Shown piece by piece: positions 1-5,992 of a DNA stretch of 15,208 bases. Both the position numbers and the translations under genes were made by a program. Source of the stretch: an uncultured Erysipelotrichaceae bacterium. GTDB taxonomy: Bacteria > Bacillota_I > Bacilli_A > RF39 > UBA660. The stretch is from contig CACXJP010000037.1 in the NCBI GenBank assembly GCA_902768065.1, positions 1-15,208 on the forward strand, written 5' to 3'. Every line of letters starts with the position of its first letter. The first letter of the stretch is position 1. The notes below the pieces were generated by a model. It saw nothing but the letters and a program-made list of their open reading frames with translations, was not told the origin of the DNA and searched no databases.

Positions 1-470
1 CACAAGAAGAATTAAGTATTAAGTTAAATGTTGTAAGACAAACAATTTCAAAATGGGAAACAGGATTATCTGTTCCAGATGCTGAAATGCTAATAAAAAT
101 ATCAGAACTTTTTGAAACGCCAGTTAGTGAAATTCTTGGAGAAAGTATAGAGGAAAAAGAAACAAATGATTTAAAAGTAATATCTGAAAAATTGGAAGTA
201 ATTAATGAACAATTATCGATTAGTCAAAAACAAAAAAGAAAAAGAAAAATTATAGCATTACTAATAATAGACATATGTTTAATATTTTTCTTTGTTTTAT
301 TAGCATTATTAGGTAGTCCCTATTTAACATGGGATTATGGTAATCCTGAATGGTCTGTTATTGGAACATTATGGCATTCATTTGAGTGGACATTTTTTAG
401 AATAGCACCATTATTGATTATTGTAATTACAGCTATATTAATAATATTATTTATAAAAAGAGAAAAATAA
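1..470 (+). CDS. XRE-family helix-turn-helix regulator with C-terminal membrane segments (5' truncated)
   Basis: The gene enters from the left edge. The frame is open from base 3, upstream of the first internal ATG at 87, so the true start lies outside the window. The visible N-terminal part reads QEELSIKLNVVRQTISKWET and continues GLSVPDAEMLIKISELF, the second half of an XRE/Cro-type HTH with the typical recognition helix (QTISKWE) and the following 'P-x-hydrophobic' helix. A charged, Lys/Glu-rich linker follows (about 140-250). Then come two hydrophobic segments, about 252-320 and 408-460, ending in KREK. In known proteins of this layout the HTH binds DNA in the cytosol while the helices sit in the membrane. 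They are often small stress or cell-envelope regulators, but the target here is unknown. The family call is firm; the role is inference. Confidence 0.85.
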   Translation, partial: QEELSIKLNVVRQTISKWETGLSVPDAEMLIKISELFETPVSEILGESIEEKETNDLKVISEKLEVINEQLSISQKQKRKRKIIALLIIDICLIFFFVLLALLGSPYLTWDYGNPEWSVIGTLWHSFEWTFFRIAPLLIIVITAILIILFIKREK

Positions 471-507
471 AACGATCAGAATATTAAGATATTACGATAA
501 AGATTAA

Positions 508-536
508 TTGATTAATATCCTTATATTATGTATAAT
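508..536 (+). promoter_or_regulatory. Candidate sigma-A promoter with no obvious gene behind it
   Basis: TTGATT at 508-513 and TATAAT at 531-536 are separated by 17 bp, with TG directly before the -10. This is one of the better -35/-10 pairs in the window. It points into the 471-927 gap, where the only reading frame is a 42-codon SEC-C remnant (617-745) without a ribosome site. It may drive a small RNA, serve a decayed gene, or be a chance match in AT-rich DNA. Confidence 0.4.
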
Positions 537-573
537 AACAGTGACAAAGAAAATATAGAATATGCTAGAAATT

Positions 574-592
574 TGTGCACAATTTGTGCACA
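574..592. promoter_or_regulatory. Perfect 19-bp palindrome, candidate operator
   Basis: TGTGCACAATTTGTGCACA is a perfect inverted repeat: nine-base arms around a central T. It can also be read as two 11-bp direct repeats of AATTTGTGCAC (570-591). GC-containing palindromes of this size are rare in this AT-rich sequence. It lies about 40 bp downstream of the candidate promoter at 508-536, a place where a bound repressor would block elongation or initiation. The adjacent XRE-type regulator (1-470) is the obvious candidate ligand, but this is inference. Confidence 0.5.
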
Positions 593-616
593 TTAGATGA
601 ATATTTTATATAAAAA

Positions 617-745
617 ATGACAAAAATAGTACTTAAAATACAAAAAGTTACCTGTCCACAAACCCTTGAAAATAAAGGAAATAATATACTAATTTGGCCC
701 GCATGTGGCTCAGGTAAGAAATATAAGCAGTGTTGTGGTAAATAA
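617..745 (+). pseudogene. SEC-C motif tail (42 codons), likely gene remnant, repeat element A
   Basis: An open frame from ATG 617 to TAA 743-745 encodes 42 residues ending in ACGSGKKYKQCCGK. This is the hallmark SEC-C zinc-binding signature (C-x-C/G-x8-C-C type) found at the C-terminus of SecA and in many small Bacillota proteins. The first cysteine of the usual CPCGSG is replaced (WPACGSG). No Shine-Dalgarno sequence precedes ATG 617 and the residues before the motif are not recognisable, so it is most likely the 3' end of a lost gene. A translated micro-protein cannot be excluded, because the SEC-C codons remain intact here and in copy C. The longer frame 705-887 that starts inside the motif is out of frame and not a gene. 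Confidence 0.5.
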
Positions 746-848
746 TGCTCGTAAGCCCAGTATTTATAAGGGTTTGCGAGTTTTTTCTTGCATACTAAAA
801 ATTAGTGCTTTTAGGCTAAAAAACCACTTTAGATACCTTTTAGATATT
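695..848 (+). repeat. Intergenic repeat element, copy A
   Basis: Copy A shares with copy B (1547-1810) the SEC-C codons, a CTCG...GCGAG terminator followed by TTTTTTCTT, a TAAAAATT stretch, and the right end CCACTTTAGATACCTTTT. Its right border carries the short unit twice (TAGATACCTTTTAGATAT, 830-847). The left half seen in B and C, with the CTTCTG...CGGAAG stem, is absent or unrecognisable, so A is partial. The promoter of the Nudix gene follows 37 bp later. The 471-694 part of this gap holds only the candidate promoter, the palindrome and the SEC-C frame. Confidence 0.6.
748..786 (+). terminator. Rho-independent terminator inside repeat A
   Basis: The arms CTCGTAAGCCC (748-758) and GGGTTTGCGAG (770-780) pair over 11 positions with two G-U pairs around an 11-nt loop. 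Six T residues follow. It sits 2 nt after the stop codon of the SEC-C frame, as expected for the natural end of a SEC-C gene. Confidence 0.75.
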
Positions 849-884
849 TTTTCACCAGTTTTTATGAAATTAAAAGAAAAAAAA

Positions 885-893
885 TGATATAAT
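885..893 (+). promoter_or_regulatory. Extended -10 promoter of the Nudix gene
   Basis: TGATATAAT (TG-n-TATAAT) lies 35 bp before the start codon at 928. No good -35 is found 17 bp upstream (TGAAAT at most). The same 9-mer precedes four other transcription units in this window. Confidence 0.7.
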
Positions 894-927
894 AATATTA
901 GTTGATAAATTATTAAGGAGGATTTTT

Positions 928-1476
928 ATGAAAGAGGAATTAATTGATGTATTAGATGAAAATGGAATAAAAACTGGACAGGTATTAACAAGAAAAGAAG
1001 TACATAAACAAGGATTATGGCATAGGGCTATTGTTGTTGCAATAATAAATGAAAAAAATGAAATCCTTCTTCAACAAAGAAGCATGGAAAAAGAAAAAAA
1101 TGCCGGATTATGGGATGTTTCCGCAGCAGGTCATATTTCGTGCGGCCAAGATTCATTATCGGCTGCGACACGTGAAATAAATGAAGAAGTAAGTGTTAAT
1201 CTTGGATTTAACGTTGAAGTAAAAGAATTTAGATTTATGTATTCATTTAGAAAACAACAAATATTTAGAGATGACTTTATTGAAAATCAATTCTACGATT
1301 TCTTTGTTTTAAGGCAACAAGGATTAAACAAAGACAGTATTAAATTCCAAGCAAGCGAAGTACAAGATATAAAATTTGTAAGTATATCAGAATTAAATGA
1401 ACTACGTAATACAAATCAATTAGTGCCAAGAGACGAAGTATACGATGTTCTATCAGAATACTTATTTAGAATGTAA
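928..1476 (+). CDS. Nudix hydrolase, IPP-isomerase-like subfamily
   Basis: This 182-aa protein has the start (about residues 5-35) typical of the isopentenyl-diphosphate isomerase-like Nudix group: DVLDENG, then TRKEVHKQGLWHRA. The Nudix box follows at about 68-90. The helix core REINEE, which supplies the metal-binding glutamates, is intact. The upstream Glu of GxxxxxE is Gln here and the usual Gly after the EE is Ser. Members hydrolyse nucleoside diphosphate-linked compounds; some act on (d)NTPs or related metabolites. The substrate cannot be read from sequence, and a true type 1 isomerase is unlikely because of the length and the box context. The start is supported by AGGAGG at 916-921. 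The gene is monocistronic, lying between repeats A and B, with its own promoter at 885-893. Confidence 0.88.
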   Translation: MKEELIDVLDENGIKTGQVLTRKEVHKQGLWHRAIVVAIINEKNEILLQQRSMEKEKNAGLWDVSAAGHISCGQDSLSAATREINEEVSVNLGFNVEVKEFRFMYSFRKQQIFRDDFIENQFYDFFVLRQQGLNKDSIKFQASEVQDIKFVSISELNELRNTNQLVPRDEVYDVLSEYLFRM

Positions 1477-1632
1477 TTAATTATTAATTAGTTATCAACA
1501 ATACTAATCCAACAAATATTTGAAAAAAGTCAATTTTTAGAATTTTAAATACCTTTTTAGATGCCTTCTGCTAAGTTTCCCAAGTGCTCTCGGAAGCTCT
1601 CAAAAGCAAAAAAAGGCAAAAAAGTGGGCTAA

Positions 1633-1713
1633 AATGCTTTCAAAATCTCCAAAAATCCCCAATACAAAATGCCATGTGGAAGTGGTAAGAAATATAAGCA
1701 ATTGTGGCAAATA
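1633..1713 (+). pseudogene. Decayed SEC-C tail in repeat B
   Basis: The frame reads KNPQYKMPCGSGKKYKQ and then loses the CC ending. Compared with copy C, two bases are missing after the CAA codon, shifting the frame to LWQI. A TAA stop at 1630-1632 closes the frame upstream. This copy therefore cannot make the metal-binding tail. Its silent differences from copies A and C show that it descends from a coding sequence. Confidence 0.65.
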
Positions 1714-1757
1714 AACTCGCAAACCAGCATAAAATAAGGGAAAACGCGAGTTTTTTT
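1714..1757 (+). terminator. Probable terminator in repeat B
   Basis: AACTCGC (1714-1720) pairs with GCGAGTT (1746-1752) around a long loop, and seven T residues overlap the 3' arm (1751-1757). It corresponds in position to the stronger hairpin of copy A, but the inner pairs have been lost. It is the only visible terminator after the Nudix gene. Confidence 0.55.
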
Positions 1758-1837
1758 CTTTGCTAAAAAATTGCGAGTTTATATGCTCTGAGCCACTTTA
1801 GATACCTTTTTCCGTTATTTTTGAAAGATAAAAAATA

Positions 1838-1846
1838 TGATATAAT
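1838..1846 (+). promoter_or_regulatory. Extended -10 promoter of the cysteine desulfurase operon
   Basis: TGATATAAT, within the 11-mer TATGATATAAT, ends 20 bp before the start codon at 1867, giving a very short leader. A TTGAAA at 1821-1826 is only 14 bp from the -10, too close for a normal -35. Confidence 0.7.
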
Positions 1847-1866
1847 AATTACAGGAGTTGAACTTT

Positions 1867-3003
1867 ATGAATCAAAAAATATATTTAGATAATAATGCCA
1901 CTACTCAAATTGATGAAAAGGTTTTTAACGCAATGTTACCATATTTAAAAGAAGAGTATGGTAATCCAAGTAGTACTTATTCATCTGGTAAAAATATTAA
2001 GGATGAAATAAATAAAGCTAGAAATAATATTGCAAGAATACTAAATACAAATCCTGAAAACATTATTTTTACAAGCTGTGGTAGTGAGAGTAATGTTGCT
2101 GCAATTATGAGTTCAATAAAAGTCGATCCAAATAAAAAGCATATTATAACTACTAAAGTAGAACATGCTTCAATAATGGAAATGATGAATTATTTGGAAA
2201 AACAAGGATACAGTATAACATTTTTAAATGTTGATAATAATGGAAGATTAGACTTAAATGAATTAAAAGAATCAATAACTGCTGATACTTGTTTGATTTC
2301 AGTAATGATGGCTAATAATGAGATTGGTAATATTTATCCAATTAAAGAAATAGCCAAAATAGCTCATGATAATGGAATTATATTTCATTGCGATGCAGTA
2401 CAGGCTGTAGGAAAAATAAAGATAGATGTTAAAGATTTAGATGTTGATTTATTATCAATATCAGGTCATAAAATAAATGCCCCAAAAGGAATTGGTGTGC
2501 TATATATAAAAGATAGTAAAAATTTTACTCCTCTAATCTTTGGACACCAAGAAAAAAATAGAAGAGGTGGAACAGAAAATGTTCCATACATAATTGGACT
2601 TGGTAAAGCAGCGGAGCTAATCTTTAATGACAATTTTAATAAAGAAAAAGAAATAGAAATTTTAAGAAACTATATGGAAAATGAAATAAAGAATAACATT
2701 GAAGATGTAATAATCTATGGTGATTTGGAAAATAGAACTCCAAATACATCAAGTATTGCTTTTAAAGGAGTTAAAGCGGATGAATTAATGTTAGTTCTAG
2801 AGTCATTTAATATTTATGTTTCAACAGGATCTGCTTGTAATTCAGAAATTGCTCTACCATCTCATGTTTTAACAGCTTGTAATGCAGATCTAGATAATTA
2901 TAGTCCAATTAGAATAAGTTTAGGAAAATATAATACTAAAGAAGAAATAGATGAATTTATAAAAAGATTAATTAATGTAGTTAATATGTTAAGGAGAAAA
3001 TAG
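1867..3003 (+). CDS. Cysteine desulfurase, NifS/IscS family
   Basis: This is a PLP-dependent class V aminotransferase fold enzyme that takes sulfur from cysteine as an enzyme-bound persulfide. Visible features, numbered from ATG 1867 (378 aa): the N-terminal YLDNNATT; E-H-A-S with the substrate-binding His100; HCDAVQAVG; the Schiff-base lysine in SISGHK (Lys202); RRGGTEN; and the active-site cysteine loop STGSAC (Cys324). The family's usual length is matched. The start at 1867 is preferred over the TTG at 1858 because AGGAG (1853-1857) sits 9 nt upstream. It is the first gene of a tight operon; the next starts 1 nt after its stop. No IscU/SufU scaffold, MnmA or ThiI gene lies beside it, so it may supply sulfur to a product specific to this operon rather than act as the general Fe-S enzyme. 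That role is inference; the enzyme assignment is firm. Confidence 0.95.
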   Translation: MNQKIYLDNNATTQIDEKVFNAMLPYLKEEYGNPSSTYSSGKNIKDEINKARNNIARILNTNPENIIFTSCGSESNVAAIMSSIKVDPNKKHIITTKVEHASIMEMMNYLEKQGYSITFLNVDNNGRLDLNELKESITADTCLISVMMANNEIGNIYPIKEIAKIAHDNGIIFHCDAVQAVGKIKIDVKDLDVDLLSISGHKINAPKGIGVLYIKDSKNFTPLIFGHQEKNRRGGTENVPYIIGLGKAAELIFNDNFNKEKEIEILRNYMENEIKNNIEDVIIYGDLENRTPNTSSIAFKGVKADELMLVLESFNIYVSTGSACNSEIALPSHVLTACNADLDNYSPIRISLGKYNTKEEIDEFIKRLINVVNMLRRK

Positions 3004-3004
3004 T

Positions 3005-3709
3005 ATGGTAGAAGAAGAAAAGAATAAAATACTAGAGTTATTTAATCCAGAAGGTAAAATAATTTTAGATGTAGGTTGTGGAAATGGAAGATATTCCAAA
3101 GTTTTATCTGAAACATGTAAAAAATACGTTGGTATTGATATTGATGAAGATTTAATCTCAAGAAACAATAAAAATAATAAAAAAGATAATGTATGTTTCA
3201 AATCTGGAAATATTATTAACTATAGTTCAGAAGAAAAATATGATGTAATTATTCTATCTTTAGCATTTCATGAAATAAATATTAAAGACCAAGGATTAGC
3301 CCTTTTAAATATGCTAAGTTTATTAAATAAAGATGGAGAAATAATAATATTAGATCCAGCTTTAAAAATAGATTCATTCCAAGGTTTATACAATATAGCA
3401 TATGAATATTTAAAATATTTTAATCATGATTACACAGTAAATCATTCAAAAGATGTAATCACTAAAGCAACACAAGATGGATTATGTGAAATAGTAAAAA
3501 CAGATTATTTAGAAATACCATATGAATTTAATAGTATTGAAGAAATATATGATATGGTAGATAATGATGAAGAATTTAAAGAAGTTAAATGGACAGATGA
3601 TAAAAAAGAATCATTACATAGAATGATAGATAAATTCTTTGAAAACAGTGAAAAAATAATTTTATATGATAAATTAGATATTACAATTATCAAAAGGGTG
3701 GATAGGTAG
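3005..3709 (+). CDS. Class I SAM-dependent methyltransferase
   Basis: This 234-aa protein has a Rossmann-type methyltransferase core. Motif I is ILDVGCGNG (20-28). The acidic residue binding the SAM ribose is Asp45 in YVGIDID. The motif IV region is YDVIILSLAFHEI (79-91), in the position where small-molecule methyltransferases of the UbiE/Methyltransf_11 type have the catalytic loop. The Phe-His-Glu rather than NPPY makes a nucleic-acid N6-adenine target unlikely. The C-terminal 100 residues are helical and acidic and probably form the substrate cap. Translation is coupled to the cysteine desulfurase (1-nt gap; AAGGAG inside the end of that gene) and to the next gene (1-nt gap). The methyl acceptor is unknown; a sulfur atom mobilised by the neighbour is one possibility. 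Confidence 0.88.
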   Translation: MVEEEKNKILELFNPEGKIILDVGCGNGRYSKVLSETCKKYVGIDIDEDLISRNNKNNKKDNVCFKSGNIINYSSEEKYDVIILSLAFHEINIKDQGLALLNMLSLLNKDGEIIILDPALKIDSFQGLYNIAYEYLKYFNHDYTVNHSKDVITKATQDGLCEIVKTDYLEIPYEFNSIEEIYDMVDNDEEFKEVKWTDDKKESLHRMIDKFFENSEKIILYDKLDITIIKRVDR

Positions 3710-3710
3710 A

Positions 3711-4661
3711 ATGGAAAAACAAAAAATAATATTTTATTTAGATTGGACAGATTGTATAGCTCATCTAACTGGAGATGACTCATATACAGAAGGAGAAACA
3801 GAAGAAGAAAAGTCATCATACGCAAGAAATCAACAAACTAGATTTTTTGATGCATTAAAACAATTACAAAGAAAATATGATGTTGAAATTCACTGTATTA
3901 CTGGTGGAACAATAGAATATTTAAATGGTTTAGATGGTGGAGGTTGGGTAGACCAACTTAATGAATTATTTATAAATGAAGTAGGAGAAGGCGTATTCAA
4001 GTCAGTTGTAACAGAATATGGTTGTGATATGCTTGTATTTGATGAAAAAGAAACAAAGATAGTTAAAAGACCATTTGAAGATTCAAAAGTATTGTGTACT
4101 GAAAAGTTATGTAATTCTATTAATGCAACAATTCCAGAAGAAATTAAAAATAAAGTAGAAGTTTCATTATGTAATTATTATGGAAACATAAAATTCTTAG
4201 ATGAAAATATGACTGATGAGCAATTTGAATACTATTATGCAATTATTAGTGATTTTGAAGGACACCAAAACTATACTTTATATCCATATTATTTTCCAGG
4301 ATATGGTGTAGAAATTGATGTTTTACCTAATGGAATAGATAAAGGAAGAGGAGTAGATTCAATTAATGAATATTTCTATAGTAAGACTCCAAAAGAACAA
4401 GTTGCTTTATCCGTATTTAACGGAGATTTCCCAGAAGGAATAGATTTATTAATGATTAATCATTCATTAACTAATGATGTTGTATATGTTGCTTCTGAGT
4501 ATGCAAAGGATTACGAAGAAAAATTAAATAAAACAACATTACCGCATAGTATTGGAGAAGTAAAAATTGCTTCTATTTCAAGACTAATGGAAGATCTTGT
4601 AAATATGGATTTAACACAACATCCATATGATAAAGGAGATTATAAATATGCAGGAAAATAA
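3711..4661 (+). CDS. HAD-superfamily-like protein with atypical nucleophile motif
   Basis: This 316-aa protein was not recognised as a named family. Its motif order fits the haloacid dehalogenase fold, Cof/SPP-like: a first hydrophobic strand ending in Asp (IIFYLDWTD, Asp11); a motif II Thr in HCITGGT (Thr64); a Lys in NGIDKGRG (Lys211); and an acidic motif FNGDFPEGIDLL (Asp239, Glu242, Asp245). The nucleophile motif is D-W-T-D instead of D-x-D. The +2 residue is Thr, as in the DKT of P-type ATPases, so either phosphoryl chemistry is altered or the activity has changed. If active it would remove phosphate from a small metabolite in the cytosol. There is no signal peptide or membrane segment. 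It sits third in the operon with a 1-nt gap upstream and overlaps the next gene by 14 nt. The fold is inferred from motifs only. Confidence 0.65.
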   Translation: MEKQKIIFYLDWTDCIAHLTGDDSYTEGETEEEKSSYARNQQTRFFDALKQLQRKYDVEIHCITGGTIEYLNGLDGGGWVDQLNELFINEVGEGVFKSVVTEYGCDMLVFDEKETKIVKRPFEDSKVLCTEKLCNSINATIPEEIKNKVEVSLCNYYGNIKFLDENMTDEQFEYYYAIISDFEGHQNYTLYPYYFPGYGVEIDVLPNGIDKGRGVDSINEYFYSKTPKEQVALSVFNGDFPEGIDLLMINHSLTNDVVYVASEYAKDYEEKLNKTTLPHSIGEVKIASISRLMEDLVNMDLTQHPYDKGDYKYAGK

Positions 4662-5052
4662 AAATATTATTATTTTTAAAAATATAACTGAAGGATTTAT
4701 GAATTTAAAATATATAAATTCTTTAGCAAATATATTTGATAAGAAGAAAGAACTAAAAGATAAATTTGTTTTTATATTGCAAAATAATGCTTCTAATGAG
4801 GCAAATCAAGCTATTATGCAAATGTTTAATAAATTAATGGGATTTAAAATTTTTGTAGCTGCAAGCTCTAATGGACAATTATTAGAATATAAACCTTTAA
4901 ATGAATTACAATTAAAACACAAAATTAATGGAATTGATATATCTCTTCAAGAATATTTAGAAAATAAATATAAAGGATATCAATTAAATACCCATATAGT
5001 TGAAAACGATGTATATCGAAATATAATTTCAATTATAGAGGAGGAAATATAA
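4648..5052 (+). CDS. Hypothetical protein, 134 aa, in the cysteine desulfurase operon
   Basis: No family is recognised. The protein is cytosolic, Lys/Asn/Ile-rich and likely alpha/beta. It opens with a hydrophobic strand NIIIFKNITEG and has a second strand KFVFILQNN, a helix with two methionines (AIMQMFNKLMGF), a strand FKIFVAAS, and a C-terminal helix. It has no cysteines, so it is not an Fe-S or sulfur carrier of the usual kind. The alternation of strands and helices could be a small Rossmann-like or HAD-associated domain, but no motif proves it. ATG 4648 is chosen over 4627 because AAGGAG (4633-4638) lies 9 nt before it. The gene begins inside the end of the HAD-like gene (14-nt overlap) and its stop shares a base with the next start (TAATG). 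Tight coupling suggests that it acts with its neighbours. Confidence 0.8.
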   Translation: MQENKNIIIFKNITEGFMNLKYINSLANIFDKKKELKDKFVFILQNNASNEANQAIMQMFNKLMGFKIFVAASSNGQLLEYKPLNELQLKHKINGIDISLQEYLENKYKGYQLNTHIVENDVYRNIISIIEEEI

Positions 5053-5654
5053 TGTCAGTGTTAATAAATTTTAAGATATGTGATAACGCAAAAGAATGTG
5101 GAGGAATTGAAGTATGCCCAACAGGAGCATTATCGTGGGATGAAGAAAATGAAACTATAAAAATAGATAACGATAGATGTATTTCTTGCGGTGCTTGTGA
5201 AAGAAACTGTCCAATTGGTGCAATATCAGTAGCACACACTGAAGAAGAATATGAAAAAAAGAAAGAAGAGATAGAGCAAGATCCAAGAACAACAAAAAAT
5301 TTATTTGTTGATAGATATGGAGCTGCTCCTCTTTCTGAATTCTTCATGATATCAGAGGAAGATCTTAATAATAAAATAGGTGATGGAATTACATTAGTTG
5401 AGTGTTACGAAGATGATTCCATACAATGTTTATTGAAATCAATACCAGTTAAAGATATAACTGCAGATATGCCTAAGGATACATTATTCTATAAAGTTGA
5501 ATCAGGAGAAAGTATAAAAGATAAGTACAATATAACAGATTTACCATCATTATTAATCTTTAAAAATAAAAATTACTTAGGAAAAGTTGATGGATATTAT
5601 AATACAGAACAACAAGAAGAGTTTATAGATAAAATAAATAAAATATTTGAATAA
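5052..5654 (+). CDS. Ferredoxin-type 4Fe-4S protein fused to a thioredoxin-like domain
   Basis: This 200-aa protein has an N-terminal bacterial ferredoxin module (1-60). The second cluster motif is canonical (C43-x2-C46-x2-C49-x3-C53-P). The first is stretched, C10-x5-C16-x5-C22-P, so one [4Fe-4S] cluster is certain and a second is possible. A charged linker (62-82) follows. Residues about 100-200 look like a thioredoxin fold. They contain a strand ITLVECY, a TLFYKVESGE strand, YNITDLPSLLIF with a likely cis-proline (Pro165), and the final helix. The usual CxxC is missing; only Cys118 and Cys126 lie nearby, seven residues apart. It is probably an electron carrier or a docking subunit for the operon's sulfur chemistry. 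It is the last gene, starting one base before the previous stop with GAGGAGG upstream. No terminator follows until the hairpin at 5939. Confidence 0.82.
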   Translation: MSVLINFKICDNAKECGGIEVCPTGALSWDEENETIKIDNDRCISCGACERNCPIGAISVAHTEEEYEKKKEEIEQDPRTTKNLFVDRYGAAPLSEFFMISEEDLNNKIGDGITLVECYEDDSIQCLLKSIPVKDITADMPKDTLFYKVESGESIKDKYNITDLPSLLIFKNKNYLGKVDGYYNTEQQEEFIDKINKIFE

Positions 5655-5700
5655 AATACCAATGCTAAAAAATTGCGAAAAAGTTTAATTTTAAAATTTA

Positions 5701-5934
5701 AGATACCTTTTTAGATACCTTCTGCTCAAACTCTGGGGTGCTGTCGGAAGCTATCAAGTGCATTCAAGAGCAAAAAAGAGCCATAAAATGCTATGGAAAA
5801 CTCCCAAAAACCCAAAAATACAAGCCATGTGGCAGTGGAAAGAAATATAAACAATGTTGTGGTAAGTAAGAAAAATCAAGGGTTTGCGAAAATCTAAAAG
5901 TGAAAAATCGTGAATTAGATACCTTTTAGATACC
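5701..5934 (+). repeat. Intergenic repeat element, copy C
   Basis: This element occupies the 366-bp gap after the ferredoxin gene. Left border: AGATACCTTTTTAGATACC (5701-5719). Right border: TAGATACCTTTTAGATACC (5916-5934). Both borders consist of the short unit in tandem, about one helical turn apart. Inside are the stem GATACCTTCTG (5713-5723) with CGGAAGCTATC (5745-5755), an open SEC-C frame (5702-5869) and GGGTTTGCGA, the right arm of the terminator found in copy A without its left arm. The left flank at 5663-5678 repeats a 16-mer of copy B. Confidence 0.7.
5702..5869 (+). pseudogene. SEC-C tail in repeat C, open frame without a start
   Basis: The frame is open for 55 codons and ends KYKPCGSGKKYKQCCGK followed by TAA (5867-5869). 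A TAA at 5699-5701 closes it upstream. It contains no ATG start with a ribosome site, so it looks like a 3' gene fragment. The metal-binding tail itself is intact. Against copy A its last 14 codons differ at five silent positions (including Ser TCA versus AGT) but only one amino acid, the mark of past selection on protein. Confidence 0.55.
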
Positions 5935-5938
5935 CTTT

Positions 5939-5962
5939 AAAAGACTTGAAAAAGTCTTTTTT
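5939..5962 (+). terminator. Rho-independent terminator before the acyltransferase
   Basis: AAAAGACTT (5939-5947), a GAAA loop and AAGTCTTTT (5952-5960) form a perfect 9-bp stem followed by TT. It isolates the acyltransferase promoter from the upstream operon and repeat C. Confidence 0.75.
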
Positions 5963-5992
5963 CGTTGATATATAAGGACTTTGAAAAATTTA

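Larger units (their letters stand above)
1547..1810 (+). repeat. Intergenic repeat element, copy B
   Basis: This element fills most of the 390-bp gap between the Nudix gene and the cysteine desulfurase operon. Left border: AAATACCTTTTTAGATGCC (1547-1565). Right border: TAGATACCTTTT (1799-1810). From left to right it contains a CCTTCTG...CGGAAG stem, an A-rich segment, a decayed SEC-C tail and a terminator. TGCTAAAAAATTGCGA (1761-1776) comes next and also occurs at 5663-5678 on the left flank of copy C. Copies B and C align over about 130 bp before the SEC-C codons with small gaps, well above chance. Bases 1477-1546 hold nothing recognisable. Confidence 0.7.

Noticed and set aside
705..887. 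60-codon open frame in the 471-927 gap
   Set aside because: It begins inside the SEC-C codons in another frame, has no ribosome site, and runs across a terminator and repeat A.
1821..1826. TTGAAA as a -35 for the desulfurase promoter (and 5981-5986 for the acyltransferase)
   Set aside because: The spacing to the -10 is 14 and 9 bp, too short for sigma-A promoters. Extended -10 use explains both.
3505..3825. Minus-strand frames opposite real genes (also 2989-3201, 5033-5347, 12788-13063, 13015-13368, 13390-13650) and 10994-11206 on the plus strand
   Set aside because: They mirror well-supported coding regions, lack ribosome sites, and encode low-complexity Phe/Leu/Ser-rich strings typical of antisense frames in AT-rich genes.
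1867..5654. DNA phosphorothioation (Dnd) locus
   Set aside because: A cysteine desulfurase is present, but no DndB, DndC, DndD or DndE homologue is seen among the neighbours.
1547..5934. Classical integron attC sites
   Set aside because: No integron integrase is visible, no attC core (GTTRRRY) was recognised at the element ends, and the elements carry coding remnants and terminators. The cassette idea is kept only as a broader hypothesis.
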